Shown here: in pieces, positions 27,037 through 34,198 of the stretch
Layout of the letters: every line of letters begins with the position of its first letter
Position numbering within the stretch: the stretch's first letter is position 1
IMG/VR virus record: IMGVR_UViG_3300037487_001184
Span: 60,230 to 124,229 of that record
Source: a virus
DNA length: 64,000 nucleotides
Reading direction: 5' to 3' (one strand)
Position numbers and translations under genes: made by a program
The notes under the pieces: model-generated
Told to the model about the DNA's origin: nothing
What the model saw: only the letters and a program-made list of their open reading frames with translations
The model's database searches: none

Positions 27037-28130
27037 GTTCTAGCCACCGAAGAGTTCATTCCTTGTTTTACAGAGGACCCTTTCTTATTCCCCTCCTGCT
27101 TCTCATCTGGTTCATTTCTCATCACATGTAGTGTAGTAGAACCACCGTGTCCTTCCTCCCAACCATGTGTACATGTTTGAACATACCAACCACCAGAATT
27201 CTCTGGTCCTAAATTATCAAATTCAATTCCCTTCTTTGCGCGAAGTTCAGGAGACCAGTATAGGACCACATCTCCGCGCACTGACTTACCTTTACTGGCA
27301 TTCTGTGCTGCATTAGCCCTGTTATTATCCACTGAATTAGTATCAGATGAAGAACCATAATCGTAAGTCAAATCACCACCAGCAGCCGCTCCAGCGGCAG
27401 CACCAGCAACTCCTCCACTGCCAGCCCCTCCTCCACTACCGGCAGCAGCTCCTGCAGCAGCTCCTGCAGCTCCGCCCTTGCCTCCATCTGGTTTCTTTCC
27501 GTTTTTTTCCTCACGACCAACCCCAGAATTAAGCGCTGTACCTGTCATACACATTGCTTTTGGCGCGCACGAGGGAGCCTTGAATTCTCCAATATTAAAC
27601 ATAGTCTGCTCTGCGTTATATTGACTGGTAGTTTTACACATATTGGTTAATTCACCTATAATACTCCATACAGTACCATTACACGGGAGTTTTACACCAT
27701 TACCAAAATCAGGACTTTGAAGGTCTACTTTTACACTAGCCTTATTATCAACAGCAGCCTCAACAGTCTCCTTTATAGCTTTAACTGCATCTGTTCCTTC
27801 TTTATACATACCTTTCATAGATTTCCCATCAATATTTGCTATTATATCTTGCCCAAGAATCTCTATAGTTAATGCTTTATCAGAATAAGTCTCTGTGACC
27901 CCTTGAATTTTAAGTTTTGCTGTGTTTGATAAATCATTTGGTGTTCCGAACATAACCTCGATATCACCATCTAATTGAAATAAACCACTAAATAACATAT
28001 CAATGTTAACTATAGTTATATTGCAAGAAGACATCCCATCATCAACTTCCTTAACCGACCATTTAGATACAATCTTCGTTATATCTGTCTCGGCTACCTT
28101 AACAATAAAATCACACTCTTTATCATACAT
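27033..28130 (-). CDS. Baseplate hub protein (late control D / gp27-like)
   Basis: 365 residues. The N-terminal 190 residues follow the gpD/gp27 plan: FIVKVAETDITKIVSKWSVKEVDDG, CNITIVNID, KLKIQGVTETYSDKALTIEILGQD, then SIIGELTNMCK. Residues about 217-250 are a low-complexity Gly/Ala/Ser linker (GAAAGAAAG repeats), an unusual feature in this family. The C-terminal domain (RGDVVLYWSPELRAKKGIEF, GGWYVQTCTHGWEEG) resembles the second hub barrel. It would form the trimeric base on which the spike sits. Confidence 0.78.
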   Translation of the reverse strand: MYDKECDFIVKVAETDITKIVSKWSVKEVDDGMSSCNITIVNIDMLFSGLFQLDGDIEVMFGTPNDLSNTAKLKIQGVTETYSDKALTIEILGQDIIANIDGKSMKGMYKEGTDAVKAIKETVEAAVDNKASVKVDLQSPDFGNGVKLPCNGTVWSIIGELTNMCKTTSQYNAEQTMFNIGEFKAPSCAPKAMCMTGTALNSGVGREEKNGKKPDGGKGGAAGAAAGAAAGSGGGAGSGGVAGAAAGAAAGGDLTYDYGSSSDTNSVDNNRANAAQNASKGKSVRGDVVLYWSPELRAKKGIEFDNLGPENSGGWYVQTCTHGWEEGHGGSTTLHVMRNEPDEKQEGNKKGSSVKQGMNSSVART

Positions 28131-28585
28131 TACGCGGTTAACCTCAGAATTGTAACTGCAATTGTTGCATTATATGGTAAAAGAGTATCTGGGTTAGCTA
28201 AAGTTTTGTAGTGTACATCCACTTTATCTACTACACCATATATTGATAATGAGGCACCTGATACAAACATAACTTTTGGTGGTCTCTTGATATTACCACC
28301 ACCAGATTGAGTAGTGTCAGCTAATGCTATAAGACTAGCTGCAAAGCCTCGAACAAAGAAGTCTGAGTTATTATCTCTAGAAACGTCTATAGTAAAATGC
28401 ACTATATGACTTGAACCGCATGTATACTGCAGGAATGGTTCGTTATTACCCGCTGCTTTCATAGGATGCCACTGAGCTGACCTTGAATATTGAATGGTTG
28501 CTGGGTTCCATTGAAAAATAACCGGGGAAGCCCCACCATCGACTGGTATTATCATACCTTTAGTAAAATTAGGTGAGTATGGCAT
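28130..28585 (-). CDS. Tube-to-hub adaptor (CIS tube/LysM-type protein)
   Basis: 151 residues. VIFQWNPATIQYSRSAQW is the hallmark N-terminal motif of the contractile-injection-system tube adaptor family (CIS_tube, Afp7/Pvc7-like), followed by FTIDVSRDNN and a beta-rich end. The LysM domain often fused to this family is absent here and is found instead on the gp25-like protein. It lies between the hub and tape measure genes, the conserved position. Confidence 0.78.
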   Translation of the reverse strand: MPYSPNFTKGMIIPVDGGASPVIFQWNPATIQYSRSAQWHPMKAAGNNEPFLQYTCGSSHIVHFTIDVSRDNNSDFFVRGFAASLIALADTTQSGGGNIKRPPKVMFVSGASLSIYGVVDKVDVHYKTLANPDTLLPYNATIAVTILRLTA

Positions 28586-28605
28586 TTATATAGATAACAT
28601 CCTTA

Positions 28606-31449
28606 TTAATTTGTATAACCGCCCTGTGGTGGTACTTCAGCAGAACCCCCCACTCTAACGTCCTGTGCCATGCCAGGTCCTGCTATCTTAATTCCTGCAA
28701 TAGCTGCTGCCACTCCTGCTAAAGCCGATGCAATACTAGTTCCACCAGTACTAATACTTGCTGCCACTGTGTTGCTAACATCAGTTATAACACCACTAGA
28801 AGCCTCAGCATCAGACATCCCTGTTTTACCCCCAGCAGCGACCACGGACTCCATTGCTCCTTCCATCCCTTCTGGATACAAATCAACACCTGAAGCAAGA
28901 CCTTCTTTATCGAACCAACTCCCTACATAATCTCTATTTAATTTTATGCCTCTTTTAAGTTCACCCCCCCAATAATCACCAGCAACATTATCATCTTTAC
29001 GATTGGGATCTGAGAGACTATTCCAATACTTCAAGTCTGCTTCATTCTTTAAAACCTGCTGCGCCTTTGTTTGTGTTGAATCTGGAGCATACCTAGATAA
29101 AAAGTTTGAAAGGAATGAGTTTGAGGCAGCAAATTGAGCAACGTCTCTAGAAAAGTTAGCAGTAGCACGTTGATAAACTGTAGAAGCATCTAATAACTTA
29201 TCAGCACCAGTAACGGTATCTCCTTGACCATGAAAAGCCTCCTTAGCTTCTGCTGAAACTTGTTTTACTTGTTCCCTAATAAGAGGATTGTTCATAGAAT
29301 CCATTACTCCCAACACTTCCAGACTCTTCACTCCGCGCCTAGCTTCTCCTTTACCAAATATATCATCCGCACGAGAGGAACTCTCTCCTACTAAATTCCA
29401 TAATTTAGATGGGTCTTCTGCATATAACGCTGGGGTCATCTGCTCAATAGACTGCCCACCAAACTCAGGCAATGGTTTTGTAATCACCCTTCTATTATGT
29501 GTTTGCACCCCAGACTTACTAACATAAGCAGGTGTAAACGCCTTCGCTCCCCTAACAAAGAAATCCCTTGGTTGTTTACTCATCCATTTTAGTTGCTGAG
29601 GGGTAAGCTTATATGGGTCCTCTGGCAAGTACCTAGATTCAAGAACTTTTCCACGCGTAGCACCCATCGCTACTATTCTATTAATATCCTCCATATTTTT
29701 TCCGGTTAAATGTCTAAGTTGTCTACCTTGAGTATTGGCTTTCATGCCCATTGCTCTGGCTGAAAAAGCCATTCCAATTTCTTGTTCAATCGGTCTCCCT
29801 GTATTTAAAAGGGACTGAAATGTATACCTACCACTAGCTATCAAATCCCTAAACCATCCAGAAGAGAACGTTTCCCCTGCCCTGACCATATTCTGAAACT
29901 TAGTAAATCCAGCAGCCGGGTCTTTTGCCATAATATCTTTAAACTGAGGATGTTTTGTTAACAACTCAAACACAGTAGGCATCTCTAGTTGCGCCTGTTG
30001 AGGAGTCATTTTTCCTAATCTAGCACCAACTATCGCATTCTCAGTTAACTTATCCATCTGCCCCGGTGCCATATTCTTAGTACCACCCAAACCCATAAAC
30101 TCCGCCCGCATACTAGCAAAGTCTCCAGAACCTATCCCCTTTAAACCACCATACTTTGCCGATATGTCTGTACCAGTCATAAAAGCAGCTTCAACTTGTT
30201 CCTTAGTAGCACCAGCAGCGTACATATTAACAGCAGATTCTGTAAACTCTCCTCGATGCCTTTGTGTTATGACATCACTCATTACATTTCCAATACCTCT
30301 GACCGCACTATAAGCAGGTACATATACTACTGCAGAACCCATGCCTCTCCCGAAAGTATTAACACCTTCCCTAATCGCCCCACCAGTTGCGCTAGCCACT
30401 CCTCCAATACGTTCTCTTATATTACCACCAGCACCACTAAACATATGAGAAGGACCCGCATCCCAAGGCATCCCCCACTCACCTAACCCAGTTCCGGTAG
30501 GACCACCATAATAACGTCCACGCTGTCTAGCATTGTTCTGTCTGGTCCACTCCGCTCTCCTTATCTCCGCTTCGTTATACTGACTAGACCTACCACCCAC
30601 ATAACCTGGTGCTTGCCAATTAACATAGGCTTGTCTTCCAGCCGCCGTAGTTAGATCAAATTTTGGGGCAGCTCCCGAAACATGAGCGCCCAAATCCGCA
30701 GCAAACTGCCTCATTCTAGGTGTCGGTCCTACACGGTCTGCCCCCCATCTTCCATCTGTCGTTTCAAGAGAACCGGCTGGTCTACCTAGACCACCAGCAT
30801 CCCTTTTCAAAGCTGCGTTGCGTGCTTTTTCTTTTGCTGCGGATAAACTCGCTACATCAGCATCGGCTTGCATTGCGGCATCAACTGCTCTTCGGGCTAG
30901 TGTAACTTTCTGCACATCTAATGCAAGTTGTTTTTGACCTTTATGCATGGTAGCATATTTTTTCTGCTGTGCTGTATTCATCGAGGCGACAAGCTGCGCT
31001 TCAGTTAATGCACCTTGAAGTGCTGCCTGTAATGCAACAGCTTCCTGTTTACCAGCTTTTGTAGTCTTAGCGACGCTCATAACGGCAGCTTTGCTTTGTG
31101 CCGCTGCAAGTTCTGGAGCGTAAAGTGATGAGGGTGTTAAGTTTTTAGCAGAACCACCCGCCACATTGGCAAACATATTTCGAACATTACCAATTACTCT
31201 CTTGGCTTCAGTCTCAAAAGCCTTCAAACTATCAGTGCTTATTTTAGGCTCAACAAGAATATCACCGGCTGCTTTCTTTAACTCAGCAAACTGTTTACGC
31301 AGCGGAGCAGTCAAATCCTTAGACATGGATTTGCCGACAGTTTGCTCAAGTTTGGCACCTAATTGATTAAACTCAGTAGCTATCTTATTTATTTCAGCTT
31401 CTAAGTTTCCAACTAGTGAAACACCTATGGTTACATTGGTATCAGGCAC
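28606..31449 (-). CDS. Tail tape measure protein
   Basis: 947 residues, long and largely helical. The N-terminus (VSLVGNLEAEINKIATEFNQLGAKLEQTVGKSM) is a typical tape-measure helix, and Ala/Gln-rich helical stretches run to about residue 220. A Gly-rich middle (RGRYYGGPTGTGLG, GGNIRERIGGVASATGG) is followed by helical domains and a hydrophobic Ala/Gly-rich C-terminal segment (SIASALAGVAAAIAGIKIAG). It sits directly below the frameshifted chaperone genes. In relatives, its length sets tail length and it is ejected before DNA. Confidence 0.88.
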   Translation of the reverse strand: MPDTNVTIGVSLVGNLEAEINKIATEFNQLGAKLEQTVGKSMSKDLTAPLRKQFAELKKAAGDILVEPKISTDSLKAFETEAKRVIGNVRNMFANVAGGSAKNLTPSSLYAPELAAAQSKAAVMSVAKTTKAGKQEAVALQAALQGALTEAQLVASMNTAQQKKYATMHKGQKQLALDVQKVTLARRAVDAAMQADADVASLSAAKEKARNAALKRDAGGLGRPAGSLETTDGRWGADRVGPTPRMRQFAADLGAHVSGAAPKFDLTTAAGRQAYVNWQAPGYVGGRSSQYNEAEIRRAEWTRQNNARQRGRYYGGPTGTGLGEWGMPWDAGPSHMFSGAGGNIRERIGGVASATGGAIREGVNTFGRGMGSAVVYVPAYSAVRGIGNVMSDVITQRHRGEFTESAVNMYAAGATKEQVEAAFMTGTDISAKYGGLKGIGSGDFASMRAEFMGLGGTKNMAPGQMDKLTENAIVGARLGKMTPQQAQLEMPTVFELLTKHPQFKDIMAKDPAAGFTKFQNMVRAGETFSSGWFRDLIASGRYTFQSLLNTGRPIEQEIGMAFSARAMGMKANTQGRQLRHLTGKNMEDINRIVAMGATRGKVLESRYLPEDPYKLTPQQLKWMSKQPRDFFVRGAKAFTPAYVSKSGVQTHNRRVITKPLPEFGGQSIEQMTPALYAEDPSKLWNLVGESSSRADDIFGKGEARRGVKSLEVLGVMDSMNNPLIREQVKQVSAEAKEAFHGQGDTVTGADKLLDASTVYQRATANFSRDVAQFAASNSFLSNFLSRYAPDSTQTKAQQVLKNEADLKYWNSLSDPNRKDDNVAGDYWGGELKRGIKLNRDYVGSWFDKEGLASGVDLYPEGMEGAMESVVAAGGKTGMSDAEASSGVITDVSNTVAASISTGGTSIASALAGVAAAIAGIKIAGPGMAQDVRVGGSAEVPPQGGYTN

Positions 31450-31750
31450 TTTTCCTCTTCTTTTTAGCCTCTTTTTTCTCGAACTCTATCTGAGCTAGGT
31501 ACTGTTTCCATGTATCTTTTCTTACTGAGCTGGGCCAGGACATAATATCATTCTTGCTTTCTTTCATGTGCCACTCAAGATTAAACACATCTTGATTGAA
31601 TCCTTTAAGTGTTTCATAAACAAGTGGGCACCATATTGAAGCATCTCTATAACCCCATTGTACAAACTCACCAGCCACCTGGCGAGCTAGCCCGTTGGAA
31701 ATAAAAAATCCGGGTGTGTAAGCACATTCACCAACGCGGGAGAACTGCAC
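31442..31750 (-). CDS. Tail assembly chaperone, frameshift extension
   Basis: 102 codons open in the -1 frame relative to the 31687-32394 gene, overlapping it by 64 bases. It is probably not translated alone: a T TTT TTA slippery site in the overlap lets ribosomes enter this frame, adding 86 residues (from ISNGLARQVAGEF to the Lys-rich end) to 231 residues of the upstream product, a fusion of about 317. This mirrors lambda G/GT-type tail chaperones located just before the tape measure. The basic C-terminus (EKKEAKKKRK) could bind the tape measure. Confidence 0.75.
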   Translation of the reverse strand: MQFSRVGECAYTPGFFISNGLARQVAGEFVQWGYRDASIWCPLVYETLKGFNQDVFNLEWHMKESKNDIMSWPSSVRKDTWKQYLAQIEFEKKEAKKKRKSA

Positions 31751-32394
31751 TTAGGGCACACCAACTTAGCCACAGAATCATAACCACATACTAATTTACT
31801 TCTAGCCTTTCTTATTGCTCTATGATCAGCAGAAGGGAATTTAACAACATCTTCATATGAAAAATCATTAGAGCCATCAATAGACCTAATACTCTGAAAC
31901 TCACTCTGATTAGAGTCCACGCCGGTATCCAGTTGAGATAAAACAATAGCTTCTTTGTGTCCGGTAAGTAAACCAAATACAATTTTCTTTTTAGTCTTTG
32001 GAAGTGTAATCTCAACCTCCGGGTCCGCTTTATTCTCTACATCTGGATATGTAAACTTCATAGATTTAAGTGGAAACTCGTGTGGGGAAACTTCTCCACA
32101 TACGTAACACATATTGTTGAACTCAAATACTTCACCGTAATTAATCTTATAGCCCTCTATTAACAAATGGTCTTGATCTGGAATATATAAATCTAATATG
32201 TGATCGGTGGTAACTTTCCTCAAACTACCTATTGATTGAACAAGAACTGCTAGGTAATCCACTATCAGTTCATACATTTTTTTATTTCTTTTGAGAAGCA
32301 GCCTATCAGCGTATCCATCAGTTTCCTGAATAACGACATCTTTTCCGTTTAACGGGAGTGTAACTGTTTTCTTCTCAAGAACATAATCAGACAT
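31687..32394 (-). CDS. Tail assembly chaperone (zero-frame product)
   Basis: 235 residues. The N-terminal half (VTLPLNGKDVVIQETDGYADRLLL) resembles the beginning of T4 gp26/gp51-type and G-type chaperones found before tape measures. Cysteine pairs (MCYVCGE near 104-108 and LVCPKCSS near 212-219) look like two halves of a zinc site. It ends 13 bases after a slippery heptamer, and the same mRNA yields a longer -1 product. Expected role: hold the tape measure soluble while the tube polymerises. Confidence 0.75.
   Translation of the reverse strand: MSDYVLEKKTVTLPLNGKDVVIQETDGYADRLLLKRNKKMYELIVDYLAVLVQSIGSLRKVTTDHILDLYIPDQDHLLIEGYKINYGEVFEFNNMCYVCGEVSPHEFPLKSMKFTYPDVENKADPEVEITLPKTKKKIVFGLLTGHKEAIVLSQLDTGVDSNQSEFQSIRSIDGSNDFSYEDVVKFPSADHRAIRKARSKLVCGYDSVAKLVCPKCSSPALVNVLTHPDFLFPTG
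31702..31708 (-). promoter_or_regulatory. Programmed -1 frameshift slippery site (T TTT TTA)
   Basis: On the minus strand the zero frame reads GAT TTT TTA TTT CCA ACG GGC TAG. T TTT TTA is a canonical X XXY YYZ heptamer; a tandem -1 slip re-reads the final A and continues as ATT TCC AAC, which is exactly the frame of the downstream 102-codon reading frame. The zero-frame stop follows 12 bases later. Confidence 0.8.
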
Positions 32395-32412
32395 AAAGCC
32401 TCCCTATTAAAA

Positions 32413-32895
32413 TTATGTTATAATTCGCATAGTCCTTGATTCGTATGCAATCTCCAGCTCTTCAATAACATTAGCAGCTTCTCCCAAAGAGTGCCTGTCT
32501 CCTAATGTAAAGCTAACAGGAAAACCACGTTTATATTCCCACACTCTAGAGGGGTCTCCCTTCGGATCTAACTCATACAAAGTAAAATTTTTCAAGTATG
32601 TAGCTGGAATTTGACCATTACCAGTAACCGGGTCTTGACACAGATTCATCCAATCTTCGAAATAAACCCTTCCAGGTCCATCCAAAGGCGAGACTATACC
32701 AAGTGTACAGTTACCATAATTAAGCATCCCTGCTTCTTTAGCCGGGTGGTTTTGCCCAGCCCCTGCGTGCTGGGTAACACTATTTGTACGAACCCCAGGA
32801 TTAAAGTGCTGCACTAAAGCAGCCGGAAGTCCATTAATCTCTAATCTAAACTTAAATTGCTTCAACACACTAATTGCTGCAGCTTCTACGGGCAT
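32413..32895 (-). CDS. Tail tube protein (T4 gp19-like)
   Basis: 160 residues, the size of gp19-type tubes. The pattern KFRLEINGLPAALVQHFNPG, then a charged loop, GNCTLGIVSPLDG, FEDWMNLCQDPVTG, RVWEYKRGFPVSFTLGDRHSLGEAANVIEELEIAYE matches the T4_gp19 family in order and spacing. It is a major virion protein and has its own promoter-like site upstream, after the inserted endonuclease-like gene that separates it from the sheath. Confidence 0.9.
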   Translation of the reverse strand: MPVEAAAISVLKQFKFRLEINGLPAALVQHFNPGVRTNSVTQHAGAGQNHPAKEAGMLNYGNCTLGIVSPLDGPGRVYFEDWMNLCQDPVTGNGQIPATYLKNFTLYELDPKGDPSRVWEYKRGFPVSFTLGDRHSLGEAANVIEELEIAYESRTMRIIT

Positions 32896-32947
32896 TTTCT
32901 AGTTCCTCCTATCAATTTTTGTGCACACAAAAATGAACATGGCGAAC

Positions 32948-32975
32948 ATGTTAGATGCTCGCCAGATTCTGTCAA
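32948..32975 (-). promoter_or_regulatory. Promoter for tail tube gene (sigma70-like)
   Basis: On the minus strand TTGACA (32975-32970) is followed after 16 bases by TAACAT (32953-32948). It lies in the 105-bp gap between the endonuclease-like gene and the tube gene. The same gap holds a short hairpin (TTTTTGTG/CACAAAAA) and a good AGGAGG-type ribosome site. The -35 is perfect, the -10 matches four of six. Confidence 0.45.
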
Positions 32976-33000
32976 GGGGATGTCAGGAGATATGTTACTT

Positions 33001-34038
33001 TTAACTAATCCTATTCTTCAACTCCTCTACCCGTAGACAACCGCAAGATTTGGAAGAGCCCCTCTTCAGGTTGTTTAAAAGAACCTCGGTAACCTTACCA
33101 CAATCGCACTTACATAACGCATATGTGAGATACTGTTTTCCGTTAGATTTTCTGCATGTATTTACTACGGTTAATCTACCAAACCTAATTCCTGAAAGGT
33201 CTTTCAACTTAGAACCTTGAGGGATATTATACTTAGTACCTGGTTTAGTTCCGGGCGTGTGCGCGTTAGGGTCCAATATCTTCTCGGGTGGGTCCCCCCG
33301 TTCATACCTGTTCTTTAATAACTGATACGAAACTCCAAGTTTCTCTGCCCACTCTCCTATAGTCCGTGACTCGCCGCCATATGTAAGAATGGTATTTTTA
33401 ATATCCCTAGTCTTGTTGTCAAGTGTGTTCTTAGATAGAACCTTATCTACAGAAAACTTCGACCTTGACCTTATTCGTTTATGAATAGTAGTGGCTGGAA
33501 TATCAAGTTGCTTTGCCCAATCCTCTACAACACGAGTCTCTCCTTTATATGTCAACTTACGATTCGTACGTTTGTTCCTTGCCTGTTCTCTTAGGCTTTC
33601 GTACCTACAGTTCTCTGGAGAATACCCCAAATCATTATCTTTCCTACCTAATGTCTTTCCATCTGGGCATATTCCCATATCTTCAAAGAAGTTAGCGAAG
33701 CCGTCTTCCCCATCCCACCTATCACAAAAGGTTATCCCTCTCCCTCCATAATTTTTATACTCTTTTCTGTTAGGATTTCTGCATCTAGCACGCGCCCCTT
33801 CCCATATCGTATATTCCTTCTGGTATATACTGTCTTTTGCCGCCCCGCCGTGTTTCACATTAGCGCTGCACCCACAAGAGGTGGATTTACCAGTTCGTAC
33901 TGAATAAGAATCGACGAGTCTCTCTGTTCCACACTCACATACACACTTGTAAAAATAACGTGTAGATGTCCCCATAACCTTCTTAATGACACCAGTCACT
34001 TTCCATTTCCCAAATTTTGTTCCGGCTTTATTTTCCAT
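33001..34038 (-). CDS. Putative homing endonuclease with two zinc ribbons and two HTH units
   Basis: 345 residues, the largest of the four GGRGI-family members. Order: N-terminal zinc ribbon (CVCECG, SCGC), the RCRNP and NYGGRGITFCDRW block, an HNH-like core where LGRKDNDLGYSPENCRYES replaces the usual LDRxDNDG, two HTH-like modules (VVEDWAKQLDIPATTIHKRI and TIGEWAEKLGVSYQLLKNRY), then a second zinc ribbon (CKCDCGK, KSCGC) at the C-terminus. The loss of Asp in LGRKD may weaken catalysis. It separates sheath and tube, genes that are normally adjacent. Confidence 0.72.
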   Translation of the reverse strand: MENKAGTKFGKWKVTGVIKKVMGTSTRYFYKCVCECGTERLVDSYSVRTGKSTSCGCSANVKHGGAAKDSIYQKEYTIWEGARARCRNPNRKEYKNYGGRGITFCDRWDGEDGFANFFEDMGICPDGKTLGRKDNDLGYSPENCRYESLREQARNKRTNRKLTYKGETRVVEDWAKQLDIPATTIHKRIRSRSKFSVDKVLSKNTLDNKTRDIKNTILTYGGESRTIGEWAEKLGVSYQLLKNRYERGDPPEKILDPNAHTPGTKPGTKYNIPQGSKLKDLSGIRFGRLTVVNTCRKSNGKQYLTYALCKCDCGKVTEVLLNNLKRGSSKSCGCLRVEELKNRIS

Positions 34039-34043
34039 AAAAA

Positions 34044-34071
34044 AACCTCCTTACATTTTCATAAGGAGGTT
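34044..34071 (-). promoter_or_regulatory. Hairpin sequestering the Shine-Dalgarno of the endonuclease gene
   Basis: A perfect 10-bp inverted repeat, AACCTCCTTA and TAAGGAGGTT, with an 8-base loop. On the minus strand the downstream arm contains TAAGGAGG, the ribosome site for the ATG at 34038, and is followed by seven Ts. The stem would hide the site and may also act as a weak terminator for read-through from the sheath gene. The rest of the 34,072-34,198 gap shows only short imperfect repeats. Confidence 0.7.
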
Positions 34072-34198
34072 ATACCATAAAAAAGATGAAATGTTAAGTT
34101 TTACTCTGGAACGCCGTTTGAGTTTTTCCTCAATAGTATGTTTTTTTGTTCCAGACTGAGAAATAAGCTACTTTAAGTATTTTACCTAAGTAGTTGAA

